Assembly: GCA_945885345.1 (NCBI GenBank)
Contig: CAMCYP010000022.1
Location: 1 to 56,841, forward strand
Source: Bordetella parapertussis
Lineage (GTDB): Bacteria > Pseudomonadota > Gammaproteobacteria > Burkholderiales > SG8-41
Length of the DNA stretch: 56,841 nucleotides
Direction: 5' to 3'
Shown: positions 47,459 through 56,841 of the stretch, piece by piece
How positions within the stretch are numbered: the stretch's first letter is position 1
Layout: the number at the start of each line of letters is the position of its first letter
Made by a program: the position numbers and the translations under genes
Notes under the pieces: generated by a model
Databases searched by the model: none
What the model saw: only the letters and a program-made list of their open reading frames with translations
Told to the model about the DNA's origin: nothing

Positions 47459-48405
47459 AGCCGGCTGCAGCCGCCCGCAATGCGGTTGACGGTGTCCTGT
47501 TGCTCAACAAACCGCGGGGGCTCACTTCCCAGCAGGCGGTGGCCCGCATCAAACGTCTGTTCAATGCGCGCAAGGCGGGGCATACCGGAACCTTGGATCC
47601 TCTGGCCGACGGCCTGTTGCCGATCGGTTTAGGCGAAGCCACCAAGTTTTCACAGTTTCTGCTCGATGCCGACAAAGGCTATCTGGCCACGCTGCGCCTG
47701 GGCACGACCACCACAACCGGCGATGCTGAAGGCAAGGTCATCAAGGAACTGCCGGTAGCTGTGACCCTGACGCAGCTTTCAGCCGTGCTCCCGCGATTTA
47801 CCGGCCCGCAACAGCAGATACCACCGATGCATGCCGCCATCAAGGTCGATGGCAAACCGTTGTATGCCTATGCCCGGGCTGGCGAAACCATAACTCGCGA
47901 ACCTCGACCCATTATCATAAACAACATAAAACTACTTGATTTTATTGATAAAAATATCAGGTTACGCGTCTCCTGCAGCAAAGGTACCTATATCCGGGTG
48001 TTGGCTGAGGATATCGGTAACGTCCTCGGCTGTGGCGCCCATCTGGTTGCGCTGACGCGGGAAGCCGCGGGAGGGCTTGATCTGGCAAATACCGTGTCCA
48101 TGGATGATCTTGAGGCCATGACCCTGCCGCAACGGCTGGAGCGTCTGCTGCCAGCGGACACTTTTGCCCTGAGCCTGCCCCGGCTCGAACTCAGCGCAGA
48201 GGACCAGCGCCGACTGACCACTGGCCAGCGGGTGGAGGCCGTCGCGGTCATAGCCGCGCTGTACCGCTTGTATGGGCCTTCAGGCGCCTTTTTCGGCATC
48301 GGCGAGGTCGCTGCGGGGACGCTGCTGGCGCGACGCCTGCTGACTCAGCTGGCGCCTGTGATGCCGGGGCAAAACGGCTTGAGTAATCCGGTAGTTACAG
48401 GGTAG
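47455..48405 (+). CDS. truB: tRNA pseudouridine(55) synthase TruB
   Basis: A 316-residue enzyme that makes pseudouridine 55 in the T loop of tRNAs. LLLNKPRGLTSQQAVARIKR and HTGTLDPLADGLLPIGLGEATK contain the catalytic Asp. QQIPPMHAAIKVDGKPLYAYAR and CSKGTYIRVLAEDIG follow. The start is GTG 47455, coupled to rbfA. Between residues about 155 and 168 the gene reads through an AT-rich copy of the dispersed element with rare ATA and CTA codons, giving IIINNIKLLDFIDKN. Length and flanking motifs remain normal, so the enzyme should be active. Confidence 0.94.
   Translation: MKPAAAARNAVDGVLLLNKPRGLTSQQAVARIKRLFNARKAGHTGTLDPLADGLLPIGLGEATKFSQFLLDADKGYLATLRLGTTTTTGDAEGKVIKELPVAVTLTQLSAVLPRFTGPQQQIPPMHAAIKVDGKPLYAYARAGETITREPRPIIINNIKLLDFIDKNIRLRVSCSKGTYIRVLAEDIGNVLGCGAHLVALTREAAGGLDLANTVSMDDLEAMTLPQRLERLLPADTFALSLPRLELSAEDQRRLTTGQRVEAVAVIAALYRLYGPSGAFFGIGEVAAGTLLARRLLTQLAPVMPGQNGLSNPVVTG
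47911..47960. repeat. AT-rich dispersed element, copy i, inside truB
   Basis: A 50-base AT-rich tract within a GC-rich coding sequence. The core TTGATTTTATTGA (47936-47948) is identical to copy d at 32370. The truB reading frame continues through it. Confidence 0.5.
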
Positions 48406-48408
48406 AAT
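48379..48408 (+). promoter_or_regulatory. rpsO promoter
   Basis: TTGAGT (48379-48384), an 18-base spacer and TAGAAT (48403-48408) overlap the truB stop codon. Transcription would start near 48415, about 23 bases before rpsO. Confidence 0.5.
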
Positions 48409-48437
48409 AGCGCGATTTTTCGTCGGAGATAGAAGAC

Positions 48438-48707
48438 ATGGCTGTAACCACTGCCCAGAAGGCACAGGTTCTGCAGGATTTCCAGCGCGCCAAGGGCGAC
48501 ACGGGCTCGCCCGAAGTCCAAGTTGCGTTGCTGACCGCGCGGATCACGGATCTGACCGAGCATTTCAAAGCGCACAGCAAGGATCACCATTCCCGCCGCG
48601 GTTTGCTGCGGATGGTCAGTACGCGCCGCAAACTGCTTGATTACCTGAAAAGAACCAAAGCCGAACAGTACAAGGCGCTGATCGAGCGTCTTGGCCTGCG
48701 CAAGTAA
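48438..48707 (+). CDS. rpsO: 30S ribosomal protein S15
   Basis: An 89-residue ribosomal protein that binds 16S rRNA in the platform. [25 protein letters not shown] and [22 protein letters not shown] are diagnostic, and the length is exact for the family. CGGAGA precedes ATG 48438. It is followed by a terminator and pnp, the standard rpsO-pnp arrangement. Confidence 0.98.
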   Translation: MAVTTAQKAQVLQDFQRAKGDTGSPEVQVALLTARITDLTEHFKAHSKDHHSRRGLLRMVSTRRKLLDYLKRTKAEQYKALIERLGLRK

Positions 48708-48817
48708 GCGGGCGCATGCAGGTCTGTAATGCCAGCGTCCGTGCGCAGTTTGCACGGCGCATGGTCGGCAAGCTGGCGCTGGGGAGCGTCGGCATCTAGC
48801 CTTTATTGATCCTCCGG

Positions 48818-48840
48818 AAGACCGCATGTGCGGTCTTTTT
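48818..48840 (+). terminator. rpsO-pnp intergenic terminator/processing hairpin
   Basis: AAGACCGC-ATGT-GCGGTCTT followed by TTT. It lies 111 bases after rpsO and 50 before pnp. In Escherichia coli this interval holds the rpsO terminator and the RNase III site for pnp autoregulation; a similar role is likely. Confidence 0.8.
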
Positions 48841-48889
48841 GTTTTTGAGCACAGCAAATTTGAGCAATACAGAGAAAAGGATATTCATC

Positions 48890-51004
48890 TTGAACCCGGT
48901 AAAAAAATCATTGATGTGGGGTCGCCACCAGCTGACGCTGGAGACCGGCGAAATCGCGCGCCAGGCGTCTGGTGCGGTTATGGTCACCATGGAAGATACC
49001 GTGGTGCTGGTCACCGTCGTCGGCGCACGCAACGCAAAGCCGGGGCAGGATTTTTTCCCGCTGACGGTTGACTACCAGGAACGCACTTACGCCGCAGGCA
49101 AAATTCCCGGCGGTTTTTTCCGTCGCGAAGGCCGCCCGTCAGAGAAGGAAATCCTGACCTGCCGGTTGATCGACCGTCCGATTCGCCCGCTGTTTCCCGA
49201 AGGTTTCTACAACGAAGTGCAGATCATCGCCACGGTGATGTCCTCGAACAACGAAATCGACGCGGATATTCCGGCCATGGTCGGCGCATCCGCCGCGCTG
49301 GCGCTCTCCGGCATGCCGTTTGACGGCCCGATCGGCGCCGCGCGTGTGGGTTACAGTGATGGTCAATACATCCTCAACCCGACTGCCACCGAACTGAAAA
49401 CCTCACAACTGGACCTCGTAGTTGCCGGCACGCAGCAGGCGGTACTGATGGTCGAATCCGAAGCCCAGCAACTGTCGGAAGACATCATGCTCGGCGCAGT
49501 CGTGTTCGGTCACGAACAGCTGCGCACCGTCATCAACGCGATCAACGAAATGGTCGATGAAATCGGCGTGCCGGAATACAACTGGACCGCGCCGCAAAAA
49601 GACGAGCAACTCATCGCGCGTCTGGCCCAGATTGCCGAAGCCGAGCTGCGTCAGGCCTATCAGATCAAGCAGAAGCAGGCCCGCACGGTCCGCGTCAAGG
49701 AAATCAGCGCGAAAGTAGTTGCTGAGCTATTGCCTGCAGATGCTTCGCCCGATCTGATCAATACCGTCAAAAACGAACTGGGCAATCTCGAAGCAAAAAT
49801 CGTCCGTAACCAGATCCTCGACGGTGAACCGCGCATCGACGGTCGCGATACCCGCACCGTGCGCCCGATCACCATCCGTACCGGCGTATTGCCGCGCACC
49901 CACGGTTCCGCGCTGTTCACCCGCGGCGAAACCCAGGCCATCGTGGTCGCCACATTAGGCACTTCGCGCGACGAGCAGATTGTCGATGCATTGCAGGGCA
50001 CTTACCGCGAACGTTTCATGCTGCACTACAACTTCCCGCCGTATTCGACCGGCGAAACCGGGCGCGTCGGCACGCCGAAGCGCCGTGAAATCGGCCATGG
50101 TCGTCTGGCAAAGCGCGCACTGGTGGCCGTGCTGCCGTCCGCCGAAGAGTTTGCTTATTCCATTCGCGTTGTTTCGGAAATCACCGAATCCAACGGCTCA
50201 AGCTCGATGGCATCGGTGTGCGGCGGCTGTCTGTCGCTGATGGATGCAGGTGTGCCGCTGAAAGCACAGGTGGCGGGTATCGCGATGGGATTGATCAAGG
50301 AAGGCAACCGCTTTGCCGTGCTGTCCGATATCCTCGGCGACGAAGATCACCTCGGGGATATGGATTTCAAGGTGGCCGGCACAGAGAATGGCGTTACTGC
50401 GCTGCAGATGGACATCAAGATCAACGGAATCACCAAGGAAATCATGCATGCTGCGTTGAGCCAGGCACGTGAAGGCCGCCTGCATATCCTGGAGAAGATG
50501 GGTACCGTAATCAATGCGCCGCGCACCGAACTCTCCGCCTGGGCGCCGCGCATGATCACCATGAAAATCAAGCCGGAAAAAATCCGCGACGTCATCGGCA
50601 AGGGCGGGGCAGTCATCCGCGCAATCACCGAGGAAACCGGCACCACGATCGACATTCAGGATGACGGCACCGTTGTCATCGCCTGCGTGTCATCGGAAGG
50701 CGGCGAAAATGCCCGCAAGCGCATTGAAGAACTGACCGCCGATGTCGAAGTGGGCCGTATCTACGACGGCACTGTGCTTAAGCTGCTGGATTTCGGTGCC
50801 ATCGTCAGCGTGCTGCCCGGTCGTGACGGCCTGCTGCATATTTCGCAGATCGCCAACGAACGCGTCAACAGCGTGGCCGATCACCTCAAGGAAGGCCAGG
50901 CAGTTCGTGTCAAAGTGCTCGAAGCTGACGAAAAAGGCCGCCTGCGCCTGTCAATGAAGGCGGTGGGAGCACCGGCAGAAGCGCAACCTGCGCCAGTGCA
51001 ATAA
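48890..51004 (+). CDS. pnp: Polyribonucleotide nucleotidyltransferase (PNPase)
   Basis: A 704-residue phosphorolytic 3'-5' exoribonuclease of the RNA degradosome. The first RNase PH domain includes [21 protein letters not shown] and [18 protein letters not shown]. The second includes [22 protein letters not shown] and [23 protein letters not shown] ([19 protein letters not shown]) and S1 ([20 protein letters not shown]) domains end the protein. TTG 48890 aligns with the family start ([14 protein letters not shown]); AAAGGA lies upstream. ATG 48914 would drop eight residues of the first strand, and an upstream extension to 48806 crosses the terminator. Confidence 0.96.
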   Translation: MNPVKKSLMWGRHQLTLETGEIARQASGAVMVTMEDTVVLVTVVGARNAKPGQDFFPLTVDYQERTYAAGKIPGGFFRREGRPSEKEILTCRLIDRPIRPLFPEGFYNEVQIIATVMSSNNEIDADIPAMVGASAALALSGMPFDGPIGAARVGYSDGQYILNPTATELKTSQLDLVVAGTQQAVLMVESEAQQLSEDIMLGAVVFGHEQLRTVINAINEMVDEIGVPEYNWTAPQKDEQLIARLAQIAEAELRQAYQIKQKQARTVRVKEISAKVVAELLPADASPDLINTVKNELGNLEAKIVRNQILDGEPRIDGRDTRTVRPITIRTGVLPRTHGSALFTRGETQAIVVATLGTSRDEQIVDALQGTYRERFMLHYNFPPYSTGETGRVGTPKRREIGHGRLAKRALVAVLPSAEEFAYSIRVVSEITESNGSSSMASVCGGCLSLMDAGVPLKAQVAGIAMGLIKEGNRFAVLSDILGDEDHLGDMDFKVAGTENGVTALQMDIKINGITKEIMHAALSQAREGRLHILEKMGTVINAPRTELSAWAPRMITMKIKPEKIRDVIGKGGAVIRAITEETGTTIDIQDDGTVVIACVSSEGGENARKRIEELTADVEVGRIYDGTVLKLLDFGAIVSVLPGRDGLLHISQIANERVNSVADHLKEGQAVRVKVLEADEKGRLRLSMKAVGAPAEAQPAPVQ

Positions 51005-51042
51005 GTTGATCGCCAGCCATGCGCCGTTAATCCCGGCGTATG

Positions 51043-51080
51043 GCAATAAAAAAGGGAGCTCAGGCTCCCTTTTTTATTGC
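51043..51080. terminator. Bidirectional terminator between pnp and dksA
   Basis: A 17-bp perfect stem with GGGAGC-TCAG-GCTCCC at its tip, flanked by A-rich and T-rich runs (six A on one side and six T on the other), so it works on both strands. Confidence 0.95.
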
Positions 51081-51096
51081 TGCAACAACATTTTTC

Positions 51097-51522
51097 TTAT
51101 TTGGCGACCTGGCGCTCGCGCAACTCGTCGAGTGTTTTGCAGTCAATGCACAGCGTTGCCGTCGGCCGTGCTTCCAGTCGCTTGATGCCGATTTCCACAC
51201 CGCATGAATCACAATAGCCATAATCCTTGGCGCTGATGCGGGCGATGGTTTCATCGATTTTCTTGATCAGCTTGCGTTCGCGGTCGCGGTTGCGCAACTC
51301 CAGCGACATGTCGGATTCCTGGCTGGCGCGGTCATTGGGATCCGCAAAAATGGTGGCTTCGTCCTGCATCGTATGAACGGTGCGGTCGATATCCTGAGAC
51401 AGCTCGCGTTTCATTTCCTCAAGCATCTTGCGGAAATGCGCCAACTGCCGCGCATTCATGTATTCCTCTTTTGCCTTGACAGGCTTGTACGCAGGGTAAT
51501 TTTTAAGTATTTCAGTGGTCAT
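51097..51522 (-). CDS. dksA: RNA polymerase-binding transcription factor DksA
   Basis: A 141-residue (p)ppGpp cofactor that binds the RNA polymerase secondary channel and mediates the stringent response. The coiled coil contains the tip residues ATIFADPNDRASQESD, with the two Asp needed for activity. The C-terminal zinc finger is YCDSCGVEIGIKRLEARP with a second pair in LCIDC, so all four Cys are kept. It is convergent with pnp, with a shared terminator between them, and divergent from the tRNA-Arg/tRNA-His genes. Confidence 0.96.
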   Translation of the reverse strand: MTTEILKNYPAYKPVKAKEEYMNARQLAHFRKMLEEMKRELSQDIDRTVHTMQDEATIFADPNDRASQESDMSLELRNRDRERKLIKKIDETIARISAKDYGYCDSCGVEIGIKRLEARPTATLCIDCKTLDELRERQVAK

Positions 51523-51626
51523 GAGGAAGATTATGCGCTTAAAAAAAGAGCTTTAATAACAGAATTCCATACCCATCGCAAGCAAACCGGGCAGGGTGCA
51601 GCACCCCACCATCAGCGGGCGTGTAA

Positions 51627-51656
51627 TTGACGCTAGCGTCAGGGGCGGAGTATATT
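51627..51656 (+). promoter_or_regulatory. Promoter of the tRNA-Arg/tRNA-His unit with overlapping palindrome
   Basis: TTGACG (51627-51632), an 18-base spacer and TATATT (51651-51656), followed by a GC-rich start region (ACGCGCC) of the kind that responds to (p)ppGpp and DksA. A perfect 14-base palindrome TGACGCT/AGCGTCA (51628-51641) overlaps the -35. Confidence 0.65.
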
Positions 51657-51703
51657 ACGCGCCTTCGGTTCCGGCGGAAAAATCCCGGCTTCCCCGCTCG
51701 TTA

Positions 51704-51780
51704 GTGCCCGTAGCTCAACCGGATAGAGCACCGGCCTTCTAAGCCGGGGGTTGTGGGTTCGAGTCCCGCCGGGCGCGCCA
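51704..51780 (+). tRNA. tRNA-Arg (anticodon TCT)
   Basis: A full 77-base cloverleaf. The acceptor GTGCCCG pairs with CGGGCGC (one G-T), the D arm is GCTCAACCGGATAGAGC, the anticodon stem CCGGC/GCCGG holds loop CTTCTAA, and the T arm is GTGGG/CCCGC with TTCGAGT. The discriminator is G and CCA is encoded. Confidence 0.95.
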
Positions 51781-51810
51781 CAAAACAGCGTGTTTCGATT
51801 TGCTTCGGTG

Positions 51811-51886
51811 GTGGCTGTAGCTCAGCTGGTAGAGTCCCGGATTGTGATTCCGGTTGTCGCGGGTTCGAGTCCCGTCAGCCACCCCA
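51811..51886 (+). tRNA. tRNA-His (anticodon GTG)
   Basis: A 76-base cloverleaf with acceptor GTGGCTG/CAGCCAC, anticodon stem CCGGA/TCCGG around loop TTGTGAT, and T arm CGGG-TTCGAGT-CCCG. The discriminator is C73 opposite a G just before the first base (51810), the identity pair of tRNA-His. CCA is encoded. It lies 30 bases after tRNA-Arg in the same probable transcript. Confidence 0.95.
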
Positions 51887-51909
51887 CACTGATTGTCGCC
51901 TGTCCCTAT

Positions 51910-52353
51910 CTATTTTGCGCGTATCAGCCGTTGTTGCTCGCGCTGCCATTCCCGGTCTTTTTCAGTATCGCGTTTGTCATGTTGTTTTTTGCCCTTGGCG
52001 AGCCCGATTTCAAGCTTGATCCTGCCTTTCGAATAATGCAGGTTCAGCGGCACCAGAGTGTATCCCGCGCGCTCGACACTGCCGATCAGGCGGCTGATTT
52101 CCTCAGCATGCAGCAGCAGTTTGCGCGTGCGCGTGGGATCGGGCAGCACATGGGTTGACGCGGTAGGCAAGGGACTGATATGGCAGCCGATCAGGAACAG
52201 CTCGGAATTGCCGACCGTCACGTAGGCCTCTTTCAACTGCGCGCGGCCGGCACGGATCGCCTTTACCTCCCAGCCCTCCAAGGCAATACCCGCCTCAAAG
52301 CGCTGTTCGATAAAATAGTCGTAAAACGCTTTTTTGTTCTCAACAATGCTCAT
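51910..52353 (-). CDS. smpB: SsrA-binding protein SmpB
   Basis: A 147-residue partner of tmRNA in rescue of stalled ribosomes. Conserved segments are [34 protein letters not shown] opener ([20 protein letters not shown]), [29 protein letters not shown] core ([20 protein letters not shown]) and the tail [12 protein letters not shown], which enters the decoding channel. It is divergent from ratA, the usual betaproteobacterial arrangement. The tmRNA gene is not in this window. Confidence 0.95.
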   Translation of the reverse strand: MSIVENKKAFYDYFIEQRFEAGIALEGWEVKAIRAGRAQLKEAYVTVGNSELFLIGCHISPLPTASTHVLPDPTRTRKLLLHAEEISRLIGSVERAGYTLVPLNLHYSKGRIKLEIGLAKGKKQHDKRDTEKDREWQREQQRLIRAK

Positions 52354-52417
52354 TGCGTAACCATGTCATGACAAGCCGTATTTTAACCGGGCCGGAGATG
52401 GCGCTGCGGATTCCCGT

Positions 52418-52858
52418 ATGAAAGTATCCCGTTCTGCACTGGTTCATTTCAGCGCCGCCCAGATGTTCGGGCTGGTTGATGACATTGAGCGTTATCCCGA
52501 ATTTTTGCCTTGGTGCAGCGGCACTGTAGTGACCTTGCGCAACCCTGCAACAACCACAGCAACGATCAATATCAGCTACCGCGGCATCCGGCAAAGTTTC
52601 TCGACGGAAAACCGCAAGGAATTCCCTCAGCGCATGACCATGCAGCTCGTTGAAGGTCCGTTCAAGACCCTGGATGGTGAATGGCGGTTTACGCCACTGG
52701 ACGAACAGGCCTGCAAAGTCGATTTCCAGCTGCATTACGAATTTTCAAGCATCTTGCTGGAGAAACTCGTGGGACCTGTATTTGGCTATATCGCCGGCAC
52801 CATGGTCGATGCCTTCCTGAAGCGGGCAGAGCAGTTGCACCGCGCCCAAGCCGGATGA
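52418..52858 (+). CDS. ratA: RatA/COQ10-family START-domain protein
   Basis: A 146-residue START-fold protein of the COQ10/RatA family. MKVSRSALVHFSAAQMFGLVDDIERYPEFLPWC, with TMQLVEGPFKTLDGEWRFTP and the amphipathic C-terminal helix, is diagnostic of the family. Members bind ubiquinone or a similar lipid. In Escherichia coli the protein was described as RatA, blocking 70S formation, but a chaperone role for coenzyme Q is the better general inference. It overlaps ratB by ATGA. Confidence 0.85.
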   Translation: MKVSRSALVHFSAAQMFGLVDDIERYPEFLPWCSGTVVTLRNPATTTATINISYRGIRQSFSTENRKEFPQRMTMQLVEGPFKTLDGEWRFTPLDEQACKVDFQLHYEFSSILLEKLVGPVFGYIAGTMVDAFLKRAEQLHRAQAG

Positions 52859-53124
52859 AAATCTCCGTTGTCTATGCTCTGCCCGAGCGACAGATCGTGC
52901 GCGAGCTGGAATTGTCGACAGGTGCAACCGTGGCTGCCGCACTGCGAAAGTCGGGGTTGCTGGAAGAGTTTCCGGTCATTGATCCGGCGGCCACGCCGGT
53001 CGGGATATACGGCAGAGTCGCCGCCAGCGACGACATACTGCAACCGGGAGACCGTGTCGAAATTTACCGGCCGTTGACTACCGAACCCAAAGCGGCGCGA
53101 AGGCAGCGCAGCAAAAAACGCTGA
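52855..53124 (+). CDS. ratB: RnfH/RatB-family ubiquitin-fold protein
   Basis: An 89-residue beta-grasp protein of the RnfH (UPF0125) family. VVYALPERQIVRELELSTGATVAAAL and VGIYGRVAASDDILQPGDRVEIYRPL are characteristic. The C-terminus is very basic (KAARRQRSKKR). The ATG overlaps the ratA stop (ATGA), and the pair is conserved next to smpB across beta- and gammaproteobacteria. Its biochemical role is unknown. Confidence 0.87.
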   Translation: MKISVVYALPERQIVRELELSTGATVAAALRKSGLLEEFPVIDPAATPVGIYGRVAASDDILQPGDRVEIYRPLTTEPKAARRQRSKKR

Positions 53125-53128
53125 CAAA

Positions 53129-53575
53129 TTACTTGCAGCTGGTATCTGCTGCGCGTTGTGCCCGCGCCATTTCTGCCGCACGTTCGTTATCCTCAAGAAA
53201 TACACGTTCACCGGTTTTGGGGTCGGTTTTTCCGATACGGACACCAGACTGCAAGCTGCGCAGATAGGACTGTGCAGACTCGCAATTCTGTTTGCGGTCT
53301 GCGGTTTCCTGGCTTTTTTCTTCGCCCTTTTTGGCGGCTTCCTGCTGCTCCATTGTACGCTTGCGGAATTCGGCATCGCGTTCCGCCAGGGATTTTTGCG
53401 GACTCGCTGTGGCTGCGCCAGGATTGTTGCGAATCCCCGTGGATTCGGCCTTGGTACCGGGAGGGCAGGCCGCCGCGAATTCAACCCGGCCACCGGCGCC
53501 TATGCATTTCATGATCTGGGCATGCGCCGTAAAAGGCAGGGTGGCTACAGCGAGGATTGCAAGGAGAGTTTTCAT
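53129..53575 (-). CDS. DUF4124-containing exported protein
   Basis: A 148-residue exported protein. A signal peptide (TLLAILAVATLPFTAHAQ) is followed by a short DUF4124-like domain (IMKCIGAGGRVEFAAACPPG, two Cys) and a charged helical region with a later Cys in QNCESAQSYLRSLQSGVRIG. ATG 53575 was chosen to begin at the signal peptide. Proteins like this commonly sit upstream of guaB in betaproteobacteria; the role is unknown. Its 3' end is four bases from ratB (convergent). Confidence 0.78.
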   Translation of the reverse strand: MKTLLAILAVATLPFTAHAQIMKCIGAGGRVEFAAACPPGTKAESTGIRNNPGAATASPQKSLAERDAEFRKRTMEQQEAAKKGEEKSQETADRKQNCESAQSYLRSLQSGVRIGKTDPKTGERVFLEDNERAAEMARAQRAADTSCK

Positions 53576-53674
53576 GATCAATACCTGCTCAATTTGGGAG
53601 GCGCGGCAACACATCCTGTCCACGCGAGACTGCCCAGAAAATAGCCAGTTTGCGCGCTGCCGTCAATGTAATAA

Positions 53675-55207
<1,533 letters not shown>

Positions 55208-55229
55208 TTCGCGTTGAATGATTGATCCG

Positions 55230-55248
55230 CCGGCGCCTTGTGCGCCGG
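55230..55248 (+). other. Stem-loop between guaB and guaA
   Basis: CCGGCGC-CTTGT-GCGCCGG, 7 bp, without a following T run. It is not a terminator; it may affect mRNA processing or stability within the guaBA transcript. Confidence 0.4.
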
Positions 55249-55267
55249 TGCCTGAAAACCAGACGTA

Positions 55268-56841
55268 ATGGTCCAGTCCGTGCACCACGAAAAAATCCTG
55301 ATCCTCGATTTCGGTTCGCAATACACCCAGTTGATTGCGCGCCGGGTACGCGAACTCCACGTGTACTGCGAACTCCACCCACACGACGTCACCGAAGATT
55401 TCATCCGGACCTTCAAACCCGACGGCGTGATCCTGTCCGGTGGCCCGGCTTCGGTATGGGAAGACAGCACACCGCGCGCGCCGAAGCTGGTGTACGAACT
55501 GGGTGTGCCGGTGCTGGGCATCTGCTATGGCATGCAGACCATGGCGGAGCAACTTGGCGGCAAGGTCGAGATGGGCAAGGTGCGCGAATTCGGTTATGCC
55601 GAAGTGCGTGCACGCGGCCATACCGCCTTGCTGAAAAACATCCAGGACCGGACCACGTCTGATGGCCACGGCATGCTCGACGTGTGGATGAGCCATGGCG
55701 ACAAGGTCATTGAGCTGCCGCCGGGCTTCAAGCTGATGGCCAACAACGCGACCTGTCCGATTGCCGGCATGGCCGACGAGGCGCGCAAGTTTTACGCTGT
55801 ACAGTTCCACCCTGAAGTCACGCATACACCGCAGGGCAGGGCGCTGATCGAACGCTTCGTGCTGGGCATCTGCGGGTTGAAGGGCGACTGGAGCATGCCC
55901 AACTATGTCGAAGAAGCCGTTGCCCGCATCCGTCGCGATGTCGGCGATGAGGAAGTCATCCTCGGCCTGTCCGGTGGGGTCGATTCCTCGGTGGCGGCGG
56001 CGCTGATCCACCGCGCCATCGGCAAACAGCTGACCTGCGTGTTCGTCGATAACGGTCTGCTGCGACTCAATGAAGCGGAACAGGTGATGGCCACCTTTGC
56101 GCAAAACCTTGGCGTCAAGGTGATCCACGTCAATGCCCGTGACCAGTTCATGGGACATCTGGCCGGTGTCACCGACCCCGAACAGAAACGCAAAATCATC
56201 GGCCGCGAATTCATTGAAGTGTTTCAGGCTGAATCGGCAAAACTGCCCAAAGCTAAATGGCTGGCGCAGGGCACCATTTATCCGGATGTCATCGAATCGG
56301 CCGGTGCCAAGACCAAAAAAGCGCACACCATCAAGTCGCACCACAACGTCGGCGGTCTGCCGGACACGCTGCACCTGAAACTGCTGGAGCCGCTACGCGA
56401 ACTGTTCAAGGACGAAGTGCGTGACTTGGGCCTGGCACTCGGCCTGCCGCGCGACATGGTATTCCGCCATCCCTTCCCGGGTCCCGGTCTGGGCGTGCGC
56501 ATCCTCGGCGAGGTCAAGGCGCAATATGCCGATCTGCTGCGCGAAGCCGATGCGATTTTTATCGAAGAACTGCGTGCGGCTGACTGGTATGACAAAACTG
56601 CGCAGGCTTTTGCCGTATTCCTGCCGGTGAAGTCAGTCGGCGTGATGGGCGACGGCCGCACCTATGAATACGTTGTTGCACTGCGTGCCGTTCAGACCAC
56701 CGATTTCATGACCGCGCATTGGGCCGAACTGCCGTACAGCCTGCTGGCCAAAGTGTCGAACCGCATCATCAATGAGGTGCGCGGTATCAACCGCGTGGTG
56801 TATGACATTTCGGGTAAGCCTCCCGCCACTATCGAGTGGGA
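55268..56841 (+). CDS. guaA: GMP synthase (glutamine-hydrolysing), last codon cut by window end
   Basis: A glutamine amidotransferase that aminates XMP to GMP. The N-terminal class I amidotransferase domain has [18 protein letters not shown], Cys in [12 protein letters not shown] and His-Glu in [11 protein letters not shown]. The ATP-pyrophosphatase domain has the P loop [18 protein letters not shown], and the dimerisation domain has [17 protein letters not shown] and ends PPATIEW. From ATG 55268, 524 codons plus two bases of the next are present. The family end is IEWE-stop, so only the final Glu base and the stop are outside the window. Confidence 0.96.
   Translation, partial: MVQSVHHEKILILDFGSQYTQLIARRVRELHVYCELHPHDVTEDFIRTFKPDGVILSGGPASVWEDSTPRAPKLVYELGVPVLGICYGMQTMAEQLGGKVEMGKVREFGYAEVRARGHTALLKNIQDRTTSDGHGMLDVWMSHGDKVIELPPGFKLMANNATCPIAGMADEARKFYAVQFHPEVTHTPQGRALIERFVLGICGLKGDWSMPNYVEEAVARIRRDVGDEEVILGLSGGVDSSVAAALIHRAIGKQLTCVFVDNGLLRLNEAEQVMATFAQNLGVKVIHVNARDQFMGHLAGVTDPEQKRKIIGREFIEVFQAESAKLPKAKWLAQGTIYPDVIESAGAKTKKAHTIKSHHNVGGLPDTLHLKLLEPLRELFKDEVRDLGLALGLPRDMVFRHPFPGPGLGVRILGEVKAQYADLLREADAIFIEELRAADWYDKTAQAFAVFLPVKSVGVMGDGRTYEYVVALRAVQTTDFMTAHWAELPYSLLAKVSNRIINEVRGINRVVYDISGKPPATIEW

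Noticed and set aside
52418..53124. ratA-ratB as a toxin-antitoxin system
   Set aside because: The name is historical. The families are a COQ10-like lipid-binding protein and a ubiquitin-fold protein, conserved as housekeeping genes next to smpB, so no defence role is proposed.

Overview
The window is a GC-rich chromosomal segment of a Gram-negative betaproteobacterium, most likely in or near Burkholderiales. Support comes from conserved gene orders (alaC-hom-thrC; surE-pcm-nlpD; rimP-nusA-infB-rbfA-truB-rpsO-pnp; smpB/ratA-ratB/DUF4124/guaB-guaA), from three orphan Bug-type solute receptors, and from lexA, dksA and a sigma-32-type clpB promoter. Most of it is housekeeping sequence. I see no prophage, insertion sequence, CRISPR array or integrase. 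Almost every gene is intact; the exception is one frameshifted TauE/SafE permease. The first 46 bases are the 3' part of a tRNA-Pro, and the last gene (guaA) is cut one codon before its end.

Layout. 1-3.5 kb: tRNA-Pro, nitrilase-family amidase and PlsC-like acyltransferase on plus; acyl-CoA dehydrogenase and RraA-like protein on minus. 3.7-6.1 kb: surE-pcm-nlpD with no rpoS after it. 6.1-10 kb: a minus-strand moxR-DUF58-transglutaminase operon. 10.1-14.7 kb: a 1530-residue multi-PAS histidine kinase. 14.7-19.3 kb: an Mth938-type protein and the alaC-hom-thrC amino-acid operon. 19.3-24.5 kb: nadC, a membrane-anchored glutamate-synthase-like protein, and clpB. 24.5-32.3 kb: a candidate structured RNA, a PAS-GGDEF-EAL protein, three Bug receptors, a TauD-type dioxygenase, a PIN protein and a thioesterase. 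32.4-38.6 kb: a four-domain rhodanese, the broken TauE permease, RhlE helicase, an HNH nuclease, an internally duplicated membrane protein and a DUF1223 protein. 38.7-42.3 kb: rnm-type PHP phosphatase, yciO, trpS and lexA. 42.4-51.1 kb: the translation and RNA-decay cluster rimP to pnp. 51.1-56.8 kb: dksA, tRNA-Arg, tRNA-His, smpB, ratA-ratB, a DUF4124 protein, guaB and guaA.

What stands out is mostly non-coding. A short AT-rich motif (TTGWTTTTATTGA and relatives) recurs at least nine times, eight times in or at the edge of gaps between genes and once inside truB, where the reading frame is kept. An approximately 210-nt stretch after clpB carries its own promoter, several hairpins and a perfect terminator, and looks like an undescribed small RNA or leader. 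The lexA promoter, SOS box and start codon are compressed so that the mRNA is predicted to be leaderless. The alaC-hom-thrC operon has a 14-bp tandem repeat before alaC and a 7-bp tandem repeat before hom. Start sites were chosen by homology and ribosome-binding sites; all functional statements are from reading the sequence, with no database search.
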